From contig NZ_JBHTJM010000005.1 of NCBI RefSeq assembly GCF_042675745.1, forward strand, positions 62,001 to 126,000: a DNA stretch of 64,000 nt, read 5' to 3'. A program made the position numbers and the translations under genes. This document shows, piece after piece, positions 18,500 to 28,283 of this stretch; position 1 is the stretch's first letter; each line of letters starts with the position of its first letter. The notes under the pieces are model-generated. The model saw only the letters and a program-made list of their open reading frames with translations. It did no database searches and was not told the DNA's origin. The DNA is from Pseudofulvibacter geojedonensis. GTDB lineage: Bacteria; Bacteroidota; Bacteroidia; Flavobacteriales; Flavobacteriaceae.

Positions 18500-18630
18500 T
18501 TTTTTCTCTATAAAATTAACAGCAGCAAAGGTAAGAATTTAAGCAGTATTGCACTAAAATACCCGACTGAAAATACTAAACTCTAAATAAACCAGTTAAA
18601 ACTGTATATTTGTTAGAAATCAACTCACTT

Positions 18631-19170
18631 ATGAATACAATCGATATTGTTTTAGGAGCCTTAATTTTATTTGGAGTCGTTAGAGGTTTTATGAAAGGCT
18701 TATTTGTAGAAGTGGCTTCTTTAGTTGCTTTAATTGCAGGTGTTTATGGTGCCATTCATTTTTCTGGTTTTATGGGAAGGTTCTTAGAAACTAAAACTGA
18801 TTGGGATGAAAAAACAATTAACGTAGTTGCCTTTGCTATAACCTTTGTAGTTATTGTTTTGTTGATTGCCCTAGCAGGAAAAGCCTTTACCAAACTAGCA
18901 GACTTTGCTGCTTTAGGAATGTTAAATAAAATTTTAGGTGCTGTTTTTGGCGGACTAAAAATTGGGTTGATTTTAAGTGTAATACTTATTGTATTCTCTC
19001 ACTTAAACAATACCATAACTTTTATTAAAAAAGAACAAATACAAGAGTCTATTTTATACGAACCAGTTAAGAAATTAGCTCCGTTAATCTTCCCAAAACT
19101 AATTAAACAGGATATTGAGGGTGAGGAAGAAGATCTAGAAACTACTCCAGAAGAAACAATAGGAGTTTAA
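18631..19170 (+). CDS. CvpA family membrane protein
   Basis: 179 aa from the ATG at 18631. A TTG at 18610 is in frame, but the family begins at MNTIDIVLG. Four hydrophobic segments are visible, beginning with IVLGALILFGVVRGFMKGL, the hallmark N-terminus of CvpA. The C-terminus is an acidic tail. Relatives affect colicin V production and envelope homeostasis. A TATATTTG box at 18605-18612 matches the Bacteroidota -7 element 19 bases before the start. Confidence 0.88.
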   Translation: MNTIDIVLGALILFGVVRGFMKGLFVEVASLVALIAGVYGAIHFSGFMGRFLETKTDWDEKTINVVAFAITFVVIVLLIALAGKAFTKLADFAALGMLNKILGAVFGGLKIGLILSVILIVFSHLNNTITFIKKEQIQESILYEPVKKLAPLIFPKLIKQDIEGEEEDLETTPEETIGV

Positions 19171-19180
19171 CACTATAAAT

Positions 19181-19214
19181 AAAAAAGAGCAACTTAAATA
19201 AGTTGCTCTTTTTT
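19181..19214. terminator. Bidirectional hairpin terminator between cvpA and sulP
   Basis: A perfect 15-bp stem (AAAAAAGAGCAACTT at 19181-19195 with its complement at 19200-19214) and a four-base loop. It is flanked by A- and T-runs and lies between convergent genes. Confidence 0.92.
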
Positions 19215-19216
19215 AT

Positions 19217-21076
19217 TTATTCTCCATTCCCATTCATTCCTTTAACAGCTTCTTTAAAACTGACAAACAAATGTTCTTTGGGTATTAAGTCTGGTATGAT
19301 ATCAATTCGTTCCATCATGTATTTTGGTTGTTTTTTCAAACCTACTAATAATACTTCTACTTTATTGTTTAACAATTCTGTTACTACATCTTCAAAAGCA
19401 TATAGGCCAGATTGGTCCATATAATCCATATAATCTAATCTAAAAATAACCGTTTGTGCCTCGTCTGGTATTTGTTTAGCTAATTGTTGAATTTCGCTTG
19501 TAACTCCAAAAAACAAAGGTCCTTTAATATGCTTAATAAAGACTTTATTAGCTATTTCTTTTTTAGCAAAAGACTCTTCGTCTTTCCATACTTCTTCTGT
19601 AGGCAAAACTTTTACTTTTGATTTTTTAGCCGTTAAATCACCCATTTTTTTCATAAAAATAAGTGACGCTATAACCAAACCTATTCCAACAGCATTAATT
19701 AAGTCCCAGAAAGTAGATAGTAATAATACAACTAACATAATCATTACCTCTGCACTTAATTTAATAGGGCCTAACTTAATATCTTTTGGCATATGAGGTA
19801 TTGCTTTTAAACCTTTGTAATCCATAACACCAATACCTACTGTAATTAATATTCCAGCTAAAACCGCTGCTGGTATTTTAGATGCTACCGGACCGAGAGT
19901 TAATAATATCATCAATAATAAAACTCCTGCTATCATTCCTGACAATGGTGTTTTACCTCCTGCCTTTATATTTACTACGGTACGAATAGTAGCTCCTGCT
20001 CCTGGTATACCCCCAAATAAAGCAGCAATACTATTACCTATACCTTGACCTATTAGTTCTTTATTAGGCTTATGTTTAGTCTTAGTCATATTATCTGCTA
20101 CTATACTAGTAAGCAGCGAATCTATAGCACCTAACATGGCCAATGCTAAGGCTGTAAATATATAAGGAGATATACTTTTTAAACTAAACGATGTAAATAC
20201 TTCTAAATTAAGATTAGGCAATCCGCTAGGAATTTGCTCAATAGATCTATAGTCTAAGCCTCCAAAATAAGCTATGGCAGACATGACTAACAATGCAACT
20301 AAGGTGCTTGGCACAGCTGTAGTAATTCGTTTAAAACCATAAATAATTACAATGGTTCCTAAGGCTAATAACAACTCTAACCAATTAATATTTCTTAATG
20401 CTCTAGGCAAAACTTTTAAAGCCCCTATAGTACCCGAAGCTTCTTTACCTGCTAAAGTTTTAGACTCATTGGCAATTTGTTCTTCAGTAATATAATTAGC
20501 TCTCTTTATTGTTTCTTTAAAATTTTCTAAAACTAATATTCCTTCATCGGCTTCTTCTTTTAAAATATTTTCAAGAATAATTTCTTCTGCCTGAGGCTTA
20601 AACTGTTCTACAAACGTTGCATCTTCTTTAGGATAATAACCTAAGGTAGGTAATATCTGGGTAATTAAAATAATTACTCCAATAGCCGTCATGAAACCAG
20701 ATACGACCGGATAGGGTATATATTTAATATACTTACCTACTCCTAACATTCCTAATCCAATCTGAATCAAACCAGACAATAAGAACACCATTAAAATAAT
20801 TGGAAGTGCCTTAGCAATATCTCCATCGTTGCTGGCAATAATTGTAGCAATAACCACCATACTAACAGCTGTCATTGGAGCTGTTGGACCAGAAATTTGA
20901 GTATTTGTACCTCCAAAAAGAGCGGCAAAAAAACTAATAAAAATTGCACCGTATAACCCAGCGCTTGGTCCTAATCCAGAAGATACTCCAAAAGCTAATG
21001 CTAATGGTAAGGCTACTATACCGGCAGTAATACCTCCGAACATATCGCCTTTTACATTCGTAAAAAATCGTTTCAT
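19217..21076 (-). CDS. SulP family inorganic anion transporter with STAS domain
   Basis: 619 aa. The membrane part has the SulP hallmark near its start (GITAGIVALPLALAFGVSSGLGP) and NSIAALFGGIPGAGATIRT in the core. The C-terminal 100 residues are a STAS domain (IFRLDYMDYMDQSGLYAFEDV). Family substrates are sulfate, bicarbonate or dicarboxylates; the sequence alone does not decide. A long loop at about residues 150-210 (rich in E/K) is inserted between membrane segments, larger than in many relatives. Monocistronic by layout. Confidence 0.93.
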   Translation of the reverse strand: MKRFFTNVKGDMFGGITAGIVALPLALAFGVSSGLGPSAGLYGAIFISFFAALFGGTNTQISGPTAPMTAVSMVVIATIIASNDGDIAKALPIILMVFLLSGLIQIGLGMLGVGKYIKYIPYPVVSGFMTAIGVIILITQILPTLGYYPKEDATFVEQFKPQAEEIILENILKEEADEGILVLENFKETIKRANYITEEQIANESKTLAGKEASGTIGALKVLPRALRNINWLELLLALGTIVIIYGFKRITTAVPSTLVALLVMSAIAYFGGLDYRSIEQIPSGLPNLNLEVFTSFSLKSISPYIFTALALAMLGAIDSLLTSIVADNMTKTKHKPNKELIGQGIGNSIAALFGGIPGAGATIRTVVNIKAGGKTPLSGMIAGVLLLMILLTLGPVASKIPAAVLAGILITVGIGVMDYKGLKAIPHMPKDIKLGPIKLSAEVMIMLVVLLLSTFWDLINAVGIGLVIASLIFMKKMGDLTAKKSKVKVLPTEEVWKDEESFAKKEIANKVFIKHIKGPLFFGVTSEIQQLAKQIPDEAQTVIFRLDYMDYMDQSGLYAFEDVVTELLNNKVEVLLVGLKKQPKYMMERIDIIPDLIPKEHLFVSFKEAVKGMNGNGE

Positions 21077-21136
21077 GTGTTTAAGCTAGTTAGTTTAAAA
21101 CTGTTTTTTTAGAGGCTATTAAAGTTAGTGATTTTT

Positions 21137-21886
21137 TTACAATTGTTTGATATCGTTTTTTAATATCCAACCTATAGATCCATTGGTTAATTTAATTTTA
21201 ACCCAATCTTGAAATGAATCTAATACTTGTACTTTAGTTCCTTCGTGTAAAATAAAAGCTTGCTCTCCGCTTAACTTAGGCTCGGCTCTTACATCTGATT
21301 CTTTTGCAAACACAATTGCGTATTTAGTATTATTAACATTGGCTTGCTGTTGGTATGCAAAAGACAAACTTAGTAATGAAAACAACAGAGATACTCCTGC
21401 TACAATAAAAAACAATCTTTTTTTGCCTGTGTACTTTTCTAAAGTATATTTTACAAAACTTAGCACAAATAGTAACATTAAAACCACTGTTATAATTGCC
21501 CAAGTATCGAAGTGAAAAATATTGACAAAAGAGTTAAAAAACTTAGAAAAACCAGATGTAGGTATCACATCTATCTTATCTATTAGTTGGTTTTTAGCAA
21601 AGGCCAAATTCGTTTTAACATCTTCGTTAGATGGATCTAACATCAATGCTTTTTCATAATTATATATACTCTCTGCTAGCTGATTTTCTTTATAATGGGC
21701 ATTTGCCTTATTAAAATACAAAGAAGTTGCATGTTGACCATTTTTTAATATTTGATCATAAATTTGAATGGCTTCTGTATACTTTTCTTCATTATACAAT
21801 TCATTAGCTCGTTCAAACAAAGCTTCTTCTTGAGCAGATACCATCCCAAATAAAAACAGTGTTATATAAAAAAATATCTTTCTCAT
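21137..21886 (-). CDS. batE: BatE: TPR, transmembrane and SH3 domain protein
   Basis: 249 aa. A signal peptide (MRKIFFYITLFLFGMVSAQ) is followed by TPR repeats (about 20-95, with ATSLYFNKANAHYKENQLAESIYNYEKAL). Two membrane segments follow at about 125-185, and then a bacterial SH3 domain at about 190-249. This is the BatE arrangement that closes the Bacteroides aerotolerance operon. It may scaffold the VWA proteins at the inner membrane. It starts 2 bases after batD ends. Confidence 0.88.
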   Translation of the reverse strand: MRKIFFYITLFLFGMVSAQEEALFERANELYNEEKYTEAIQIYDQILKNGQHATSLYFNKANAHYKENQLAESIYNYEKALMLDPSNEDVKTNLAFAKNQLIDKIDVIPTSGFSKFFNSFVNIFHFDTWAIITVVLMLLFVLSFVKYTLEKYTGKKRLFFIVAGVSLLFSLLSLSFAYQQQANVNNTKYAIVFAKESDVRAEPKLSGEQAFILHEGTKVQVLDSFQDWVKIKLTNGSIGWILKNDIKQL

Positions 21887-21888
21887 AC

Positions 21889-23655
21889 TTATAAAACTTT
21901 ATCTATTGCTGAAATAACTAAAGCTGCTTTTTCATAATCTTGTTGCATAGCATCGCTACTTATAGGAGTAAATCTAGCCAATTCACAATTTTCTATAAGC
22001 TCTATAAAGCTATTAGTTGTTTGATCTTCTACTTTATTTAAAGCAAATATGTTCTTTATTTTATCTTTACTAAACTCACTTGTTTCGATACCTAATTTTG
22101 CTTTTAAGTAATTATGTAGTGACTTATGTAATGACTCATAAAATAAATCCTTGCTATGTAAATTCTTTTTAGCATCAGATAAATACTTCTTAGCTAGCTT
22201 ATCTGCTTTTCGAACCTTATTTCCTTGAACATCATTAGCAATTTGATTCTTTTTCTTGGCTATTAATACAACTACAGGAATAACAATTAATGGTGCCAAT
22301 AACAACGTCCAAAACAAAGTAGATTTAAAAAAATGCGAACTTTTTATTGCAGAAAAACTAGCTGTAGTATGAAAAGATCTAAAACTAGTGTTATTCGTTA
22401 TTACATTTTGTTTGACTACATTGTTGTTCGTTGTATTTGTTACCGAATTGGTATTAGTAGGTCCTGTTAAAACCTCTACAACATGTTCTATTGAATTAAG
22501 TGTTTGATACTTTTCTGTTTTAGGATTGAAAAAACTAAATGACAACTTAGATATTGGATAATTCCCTTTATATTGAGGAACTATTGTATACGTATCACTA
22601 ATATTCCCAGACATTCCAGCTAGGCTTGTCTTTACTTGTTCTTTATGCTCTGGCTCGTAAACCTCTAAAGAACTTGGAACTGTTAATTCTGGCAAATTAA
22701 ATAATTTTAGATTACCATTACCAGACACCTTAACTGTAGCTTGTAAAGACTCTCCCGCTTTTAATGCTTTTTTATTGGTAGTTACATCAAATTCAAACTC
22801 ACCAACAGCTCCAGTAAATCCAGCTGGTTTTCCGGCAACTGGTAATTCTTTAACATTAATTACTCTTTTTCCTGCCGCTACTTTTTGATGTACAGTTTGA
22901 TATACTCTACCACCAAAAAAATCACGCCTGTTTGTAGGCACATCTACAGAAACATCTATGGTTAATGGCTCTAAGGTTAACTTTCCTGTTTTTTGCGGAT
23001 ATAGAACAGTTTTTCTAATTAAAACATAATTATAATCTTGCCCTTTATAAGTTCCTCGGGCAACTTTATATTGACCCACTCTTATATCTTGAGTCCAAAA
23101 ATCTGTAAATTTTGGAACATCGATGATATTAAAATTACTAATATTTACACTTGGACTAGCATACAACCTATATTCAATAGAAATAGCTTCATTTAAATAA
23201 GGATTGGCTTTAGATACTTCTGCTACTAAATGAATATTTTCACTAGCTATATAATCTGGATTGTTAGCATCCTTAGGTTTAGAAACTGCAGAAGTAACTT
23301 CTATCTTTACTGGAATAGTTTTATAGGTTTCTCCATTTATTTCTATAGAAGCTTGCTTAATGGTAAACTTACCTCTTTTAGTAGGCGATAACATATAGGT
23401 ATATGTCTTAGAAAAAGAACGTTTACCATTTACCCAAGAATGGCTTACAGATTGACTTGGACCACCAACTACCCTAAAACCTGTAAATGAAGGCGGATTG
23501 AAATTATCTCCTTCCTCATTCATAACAAAGTCTACACGTAATCGTTCATTTACACCTAGTTTCTTTTTACTTACTTTGGCTGTAAACTCTACTTGAGCAG
23601 CTACTAATTGTACTGCAAGTAAAAACAAAATTGCTATGCTATTTTTTAATTTCAT
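21889..23655 (-). CDS. batD: BatD family protein
   Basis: 588 aa from the ATG at 23653-23655, which overlaps the batC stop by one base (TAATG). The six-base-longer TTG start is not needed. It has a signal peptide (LKNSIAILFLLAVQLVAAQ), repeated beta-sandwich oxygen-tolerance domains (VEFTAKVSKKKLGVNERLRVDFVMNE at the start), and a membrane segment near residue 440 (LFWTLLLAPLIVIPVVVLIAKKK). The C-terminal part is cytoplasmic and helical. It works with BatA/BatB in an envelope stress complex whose biochemical role is unsettled. Confidence 0.9.
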   Translation of the reverse strand: MKLKNSIAILFLLAVQLVAAQVEFTAKVSKKKLGVNERLRVDFVMNEEGDNFNPPSFTGFRVVGGPSQSVSHSWVNGKRSFSKTYTYMLSPTKRGKFTIKQASIEINGETYKTIPVKIEVTSAVSKPKDANNPDYIASENIHLVAEVSKANPYLNEAISIEYRLYASPSVNISNFNIIDVPKFTDFWTQDIRVGQYKVARGTYKGQDYNYVLIRKTVLYPQKTGKLTLEPLTIDVSVDVPTNRRDFFGGRVYQTVHQKVAAGKRVINVKELPVAGKPAGFTGAVGEFEFDVTTNKKALKAGESLQATVKVSGNGNLKLFNLPELTVPSSLEVYEPEHKEQVKTSLAGMSGNISDTYTIVPQYKGNYPISKLSFSFFNPKTEKYQTLNSIEHVVEVLTGPTNTNSVTNTTNNNVVKQNVITNNTSFRSFHTTASFSAIKSSHFFKSTLFWTLLLAPLIVIPVVVLIAKKKNQIANDVQGNKVRKADKLAKKYLSDAKKNLHSKDLFYESLHKSLHNYLKAKLGIETSEFSKDKIKNIFALNKVEDQTTNSFIELIENCELARFTPISSDAMQQDYEKAALVISAIDKVL

Positions 23656-24500
23656 TACCAATCTTTTTCGTTTTGAACTGGAACACCTTTTGCTTTTTTA
23701 GCATTCAGCTTTTCTTGTAGTTTCTTTTCTTGATTGTTCATGGCTTCTAACAAGCTTTGTACTTGCTGAGGAGACAGTTGACCTGGTTTAAGTTGTTTCT
23801 CTTTTTCCTTTTCTTCTTTATCATCTCCTTGGTCATTTTTAGAATCTTTCTTGTCATCCTTTTTATCGTCCCCTTTTTTATCTTCCTCCTTATCGCCTTT
23901 TTGGTCTTTATCGTTTTCTTTATTATCCTTATCTCCTTGGTCTTTTTTATCTTCCTTATCGTCTCCTTCTTTGTTATCTTCTTTTTGGTCTTTATTGCCT
24001 TTATTCTTATTATCCTTATCTTTCGTATCTTCGTTCTTATCGTCGTTCTTTTTATTCTTCTGATTTTCTTTCTCCTTTTTTGCTAAAGCCAAATTATACC
24101 TAGTCTCATCATCAGATGGATTGTTCCTTAAGGCGTTTTTATACGCATTTATAGCTTGGTCATATTTCTTTTGTTGCATAAAACTATTACCCATATTATG
24201 GTATGCTTCATGTTTTTCTTCTTTTGTCTTTGCTACTTTAATGGCTTGCACGTATCTTGCTACGGCTTCTTTATTTTTTTTATTTTGATAGTAAGCATTT
24301 CCTAAATTATACTTAGACGTTGCATTAACTGGATTTTCTGAAATTGCTTTTCTGTACTCCGCTTCTGCATTTACAAAATCATTTTCCTTCAGTTCAACAT
24401 TTCCTTGATAAATATGCTGAATGTCTTGAGGTTTCTTATCTTCCTGAGCAAAAGAAAAAGAAATAAACAAAACCAATATGTATAAAACCTTTTTCATCAT
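23655..24500 (-). CDS. batC: BatC: TPR protein with lysine/aspartate-rich linker
   Basis: 281 aa. A signal peptide ends at FSFAQ. Three TPR repeats follow at about 35-150 (SKYNLGNAYYQNKKNKEAVARY, then HNMGNSFMQQKKYDQAINAYKNALRNNPSDDETRYNLA). Residues about 155-240 are an extreme K/D/E/N low-complexity linker (KDKDNKNKGNKDQKEDNKEG and similar), then a short conserved tail with SPQQVQSLLEAMNNQEKK. Long open frames on the opposite strand here are by-products of this biased composition. Position between batB and batD fits BatC. Confidence 0.88.
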   Translation of the reverse strand: MMKKVLYILVLFISFSFAQEDKKPQDIQHIYQGNVELKENDFVNAEAEYRKAISENPVNATSKYNLGNAYYQNKKNKEAVARYVQAIKVAKTKEEKHEAYHNMGNSFMQQKKYDQAINAYKNALRNNPSDDETRYNLALAKKEKENQKNKKNDDKNEDTKDKDNKNKGNKDQKEDNKEGDDKEDKKDQGDKDNKENDKDQKGDKEEDKKGDDKKDDKKDSKNDQGDDKEEKEKEKQLKPGQLSPQQVQSLLEAMNNQEKKLQEKLNAKKAKGVPVQNEKDW

Positions 24501-24501
24501 T

Positions 24502-25533
24502 TTATTCGTTAAACAAATTCAACTTCTTAATCCATTCAGTTTTTCGCTCTAAAACCAAAATATCTATCAGCAAGAAAAATAATCCAAAACCTAAAAACCA
24601 TTGAAATTGGTGACTAAACTCTGAATATTGTTTGGTTTCAAACTCTTTTTTATCCATTGCCAATAAAGTATCTTTTACTTCTTCGACAACTTTTTGAGTA
24701 TTTAACCCATTTATATATTTACCATTAGCATTAGTAGCAATTTCTCTTAAAACAACATCGTTTAACTTAGTAATAACCGTTTCTCCTCTCCTATCTTTTT
24801 TATAACTCTCAATAATACCGTTTCTTTTAATAGGAATGGGTGCTCCTTCTGTTTTACCTACCCCTATAGTAAATATTTTTATTCCTTCTTTTGCTGCTAA
24901 TGTTGCAGCTTCTAGAGCATTTTCGCTATGGTCTTCTCCATCAGAAATAATAAACAAGATTCTATTGGTTTGGGCATCATCATTAAAATATGTAGTGGCC
25001 AACTCTATAGCATCTGATATAGCTGTTCCTTGAGAAGACAACATATTTGTATTCATGTTTTGCAAAAACATTTTTGCAGAAGCATAATCTGTTGTAATAG
25101 GTAATTGTGGGTAGGCTTGGCCTGCATAAGCTATAATACCTATCCTATCACTAGCTAAATTATTTATAATTTGTGTAACAAGCTGTTTAGATTTATCTAT
25201 TCTGCTAGGAGCAATATCTTCTGCCAACATACTTTTAGAAACATCTACAGCAAAAACAATATCTACCCCTTCTCTTTTTACCGTTTCTAATTTAGTACCA
25301 AACTTAGGGTTTACTAACGCAATAGATATACAGGTAATAGCAAAAGACCATAAAACCAATTTTACTACTGATTTAAATACAGAAGTATTTGGACTTAATT
25401 TTTTAAACAACGAATGCTCAGCAAATTGTTTTTGCTTCTTTCTCTTCCATAAAATCAATAACAAAAAAGCAATAGCTAAAATTGGAATTACTGCTAATAC
25501 AATGAAATATGATTTTTCTTCTAATTCGAACAT
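24502..25533 (-). CDS. batB: BatB: VWA domain membrane protein
   Basis: 343 aa. Two N-terminal membrane segments (IVLAVIPILAIAFLLLILW and VLWSFAITCISIALV) precede a von Willebrand A domain with an intact MIDAS motif, AVDVSKSMLAED, near residue 90. A C-terminal membrane segment (WFLGFGLFFLLIDILVL) follows. It pairs with BatA, which shares the same layout. It starts one base before the batA stop region, so the genes are tightly packed in one operon. Confidence 0.92.
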   Translation of the reverse strand: MFELEEKSYFIVLAVIPILAIAFLLLILWKRKKQKQFAEHSLFKKLSPNTSVFKSVVKLVLWSFAITCISIALVNPKFGTKLETVKREGVDIVFAVDVSKSMLAEDIAPSRIDKSKQLVTQIINNLASDRIGIIAYAGQAYPQLPITTDYASAKMFLQNMNTNMLSSQGTAISDAIELATTYFNDDAQTNRILFIISDGEDHSENALEAATLAAKEGIKIFTIGVGKTEGAPIPIKRNGIIESYKKDRRGETVITKLNDVVLREIATNANGKYINGLNTQKVVEEVKDTLLAMDKKEFETKQYSEFSHQFQWFLGFGLFFLLIDILVLERKTEWIKKLNLFNE

Positions 25534-26535
25534 TTATATAAAACTTCTAAATACCGTTAATCTTAATAATGCTTCAAACAAAAACAAACCTAAAGCAAAC
25601 AAAACAAATGGTCTAAATTTTTCATCATAATTATAAAACTTAAATTCCTCCACTTCTGTTTTTTCTAGTTTATTAATTTCCGCATAAATTTCTTTTAGTT
25701 TCTTATTGTCTGTTGCTCTAAAATACTTTCCTCCTGTAGCTTTAGCAATTTCTTTTAACAGTACCTCGTCTATCTCTACTTTCATTCTATCAAATACAAT
25801 AGTACCATTAGCTCTTAACCTTAAAGGAGACAATGCTGTACCATTAGTACCTAAACCAATTGTATATACTTTTATGTCGAAATTTTCTGCTAACTCGCCA
25901 GCAATTTTAGGGTCTATTGTTCCTGTATTATTAACTCCGTCTGTTAATAATATAATTACTTTGCTTTTAGCTTTGCTATCCTTTAATCTATTTACTGCAG
26001 TTGCTAAGCCCATACCTATTGCAGTACCGCCTGTAACTCTATCATCATAACGCACTTCCTTTAGTGAACCTAAAACGATGCTTTTATCACTTGTAATAGG
26101 CGTTTTAGTATAGCTTTCTCCTGCATATAAAACCAACCCTATTCTATCATTCGGTCTTCCTTTTATAAACTTACCTGCTACATCTTTTAAAGCTTCTAAC
26201 CTATTTGGTTTTAAATCTTTAGCCAACATACTTGCAGATATATCTATGGCCAACATGATATCTATTCCTTTATTCGTTTTTGTTTTTGTAGAAACATCAA
26301 CTGTTCTTGGCCTTGCCAAAGCTATGATAATTGCCGTAACAGATAACACCCTAAAAAGCAACAACAAAGGTTTTAATTTTGGTAAAATAGTACGATCTTG
26401 GAATCCTTCTATACTACTTATTTGAAGTGTAGCTACCTCTCTTTTTCGTTTTAAAAAGTACCATAAAACTACTAATGGTAATAATAGTAACAACCACAAG
26501 AATTCCGGATTTACATATTCATAGTTCCAAAACAT
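25534..26535 (-). CDS. batA: BatA: VWA domain membrane protein
   Basis: 333 aa with an N-terminal aerotolerance-type membrane region (WLLLLLPLVVLWYFLKRKR). The VWA domain has MIDAS AIDISASMLAKD and a second metal-site TDGVNNTGT, and there is a C-terminal membrane helix. The order batA then batB downstream of a DUF58 gene and moxR is the canonical arrangement. A MoxR-type ATPase is thought to act on the VWA proteins as a chaperone. Confidence 0.92.
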   Translation of the reverse strand: MFWNYEYVNPEFLWLLLLLPLVVLWYFLKRKREVATLQISSIEGFQDRTILPKLKPLLLLFRVLSVTAIIIALARPRTVDVSTKTKTNKGIDIMLAIDISASMLAKDLKPNRLEALKDVAGKFIKGRPNDRIGLVLYAGESYTKTPITSDKSIVLGSLKEVRYDDRVTGGTAIGMGLATAVNRLKDSKAKSKVIILLTDGVNNTGTIDPKIAGELAENFDIKVYTIGLGTNGTALSPLRLRANGTIVFDRMKVEIDEVLLKEIAKATGGKYFRATDNKKLKEIYAEINKLEKTEVEEFKFYNYDEKFRPFVLFALGLFLFEALLRLTVFRSFI

Positions 26536-28199
26536 TACTCTTCTGATTTTTTAAGTTCTACAGATTCAATTACTCGTTTAATAATTTTTTCTCCATATTT
26601 ATCTCCTTCAGCATTAAAAAGAATAATTTGTTGTAAAGCATTATCTTGACTAAAAGACAAAATCTGATAAGTCATTGTTTGATATTTCTTAGTTACAGGA
26701 TGTTCCATAGACATTGTACCATAAGCTCTCATTCCTTCAATACCTTTTGGCAATTCATACTCTTCTTGCTTTACTATAATATCTTTCGCTCCTCTTTGTT
26801 CCATCATTTGTAATGAACCTTCATTCGCTTTCTCTAAATCAATTAATGATTCTTCACTTTCTGAATCTTCAGTTGACTTTAGTGCGGCTTTTGGTATCAC
26901 TGTTGTACTAGCAGCAATTGATAAATCTCCTGACAAGCTTACATATGCAAATGCTTGAGAACCTAAAGCATCTAACTGTTCGTTTTTCAATCGCTTTAAT
27001 ACTTTAGGAGTCGTAATTACAATGGCCGGATTTCCATATTCGCTACGAATCCAAGCTTTTTCTTCTAACAATTCTTTAGTTGGATGACCAATAATCGTGT
27101 CCTTTACCGTATCATACCCATATTTAATAGCAAATCCGGCAAGGGTTAACATAATAACAGCAAAACCTGCTATAGAGGCATAAATAATTTTACGCTTCTT
27201 CTTTTTAGCTTCTTGTTCTAGACGGTACTGTTCATTTAACAACAATTCTTCTTCTGTTGGCTCCGGAAGGGCTTGTTTCGTTTCGTTTATAACACTTTCA
27301 ATAGTATTTCTATCTACTTTGGCAGCACCTAAATCAGGTTGAGATTTTGCAAACTTTACCAAGTCTGATGTTTGCAATACTTTCTTAAGATCTTGAATTA
27401 CTTCTCTAGATAAGGGTAGCTCTCCTGAATCTCTTAGTAATTCTAACTTAGTAATTAACTCATCTGAGGTTTGCTCTAAAGCATTGCTATACACCTCTTC
27501 TTCTAGATACTTTTTTAATACATCTGTTAATTGAGAGTAGTATTTTTTATATTCAGATTGCTCTAATAAACTGCTATTATCTAATGATGATAATTGTTGA
27601 ATTGCTTTTTCAAAAGGTGGCAATTTATTTTCTTCTCTTTTCTCTTTCTTTGTTTTTCTAAAAAATATTAAATACAATACTCCTGCTAAAGCTACTAATC
27701 CTAAAAGAATATATAAAATCCAAAAAGGAAAACCACTTGATGGCTTTTCCACCTCGGTTATAGGTTTAATATCATACATTTTTTGTTTAGTAGTATCGAC
27801 TACCACATCAACAACCTCTACAAGTAATGAATCGGTAACAAATGGGCTACCATTAATCATTATTTTTTGTTGAGGGATAGTATACCTACCTGCATCGAAA
27901 TGAGTTAATCCGTATTCTTTTTTTAGCTTAAGGAACTCTCCATTTTCTAATGTATCTACTTTATAAGAGTTTAGAACCTCTAACGCCCCCATAAGTTTCG
28001 ATTCTGGAAAAATTACAGCCGAAGTAGGCTTCGTTTTTACTAACATTTCCAGTTTTAACTCTTCTCCTATTTTAAAGGCTGTAGTATCTACTTTAGTAGT
28101 AATATTTTGAGCGTTTAAACTCGTACAAAGCACAAAATACAGGGTACATAGAATAATACCTCTTATGTTTTTATTGATATGTGTTTTAATATTTTTCAT
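26535..28199 (-). CDS. Bat-operon membrane protein (BatD-like/DUF4381-like), function unknown
   Basis: 554 aa from the ATG at 28197-28199, where a signal peptide begins (IRGIILCTLYFVLCTSLNAQ); the TTG at 28259 only adds an unneeded extension. The periplasmic part has TTKVDTTAFKIGEELKLEM, as in BatD beta domains. A membrane segment lies near residue 160 (FPFWILYILLGLVALAGVLYLIFF), then a charged cytoplasmic region and a second membrane helix near 350. It overlaps batA by one base. It is conserved in position between DUF58 and batA in Bacteroidota operons. Confidence 0.75.
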   Translation of the reverse strand: MKNIKTHINKNIRGIILCTLYFVLCTSLNAQNITTKVDTTAFKIGEELKLEMLVKTKPTSAVIFPESKLMGALEVLNSYKVDTLENGEFLKLKKEYGLTHFDAGRYTIPQQKIMINGSPFVTDSLLVEVVDVVVDTTKQKMYDIKPITEVEKPSSGFPFWILYILLGLVALAGVLYLIFFRKTKKEKREENKLPPFEKAIQQLSSLDNSSLLEQSEYKKYYSQLTDVLKKYLEEEVYSNALEQTSDELITKLELLRDSGELPLSREVIQDLKKVLQTSDLVKFAKSQPDLGAAKVDRNTIESVINETKQALPEPTEEELLLNEQYRLEQEAKKKKRKIIYASIAGFAVIMLTLAGFAIKYGYDTVKDTIIGHPTKELLEEKAWIRSEYGNPAIVITTPKVLKRLKNEQLDALGSQAFAYVSLSGDLSIAASTTVIPKAALKSTEDSESEESLIDLEKANEGSLQMMEQRGAKDIIVKQEEYELPKGIEGMRAYGTMSMEHPVTKKYQTMTYQILSFSQDNALQQIILFNAEGDKYGEKIIKRVIESVELKKSEE

Positions 28200-28283
28200 T
28201 AAACTCGTTCTCAGTACTAATATCTTTTCATTTTTCAAAAAATTCACTCGAACTGACAATTCAATTTACTAATCAGTCTCTAT

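Noticed and set aside
18605..18612. Complete cvpA promoter
   Set aside because: The TATATTTG -7 box is perfect, but no TTTG lies at a suitable distance upstream, so it is only mentioned with the gene.
23757..24086. Long plus-strand open frames opposite batC
   Set aside because: They are mirror products of the lysine/aspartate-rich batC linker, giving only F/I/L/S-rich peptides with no family features.
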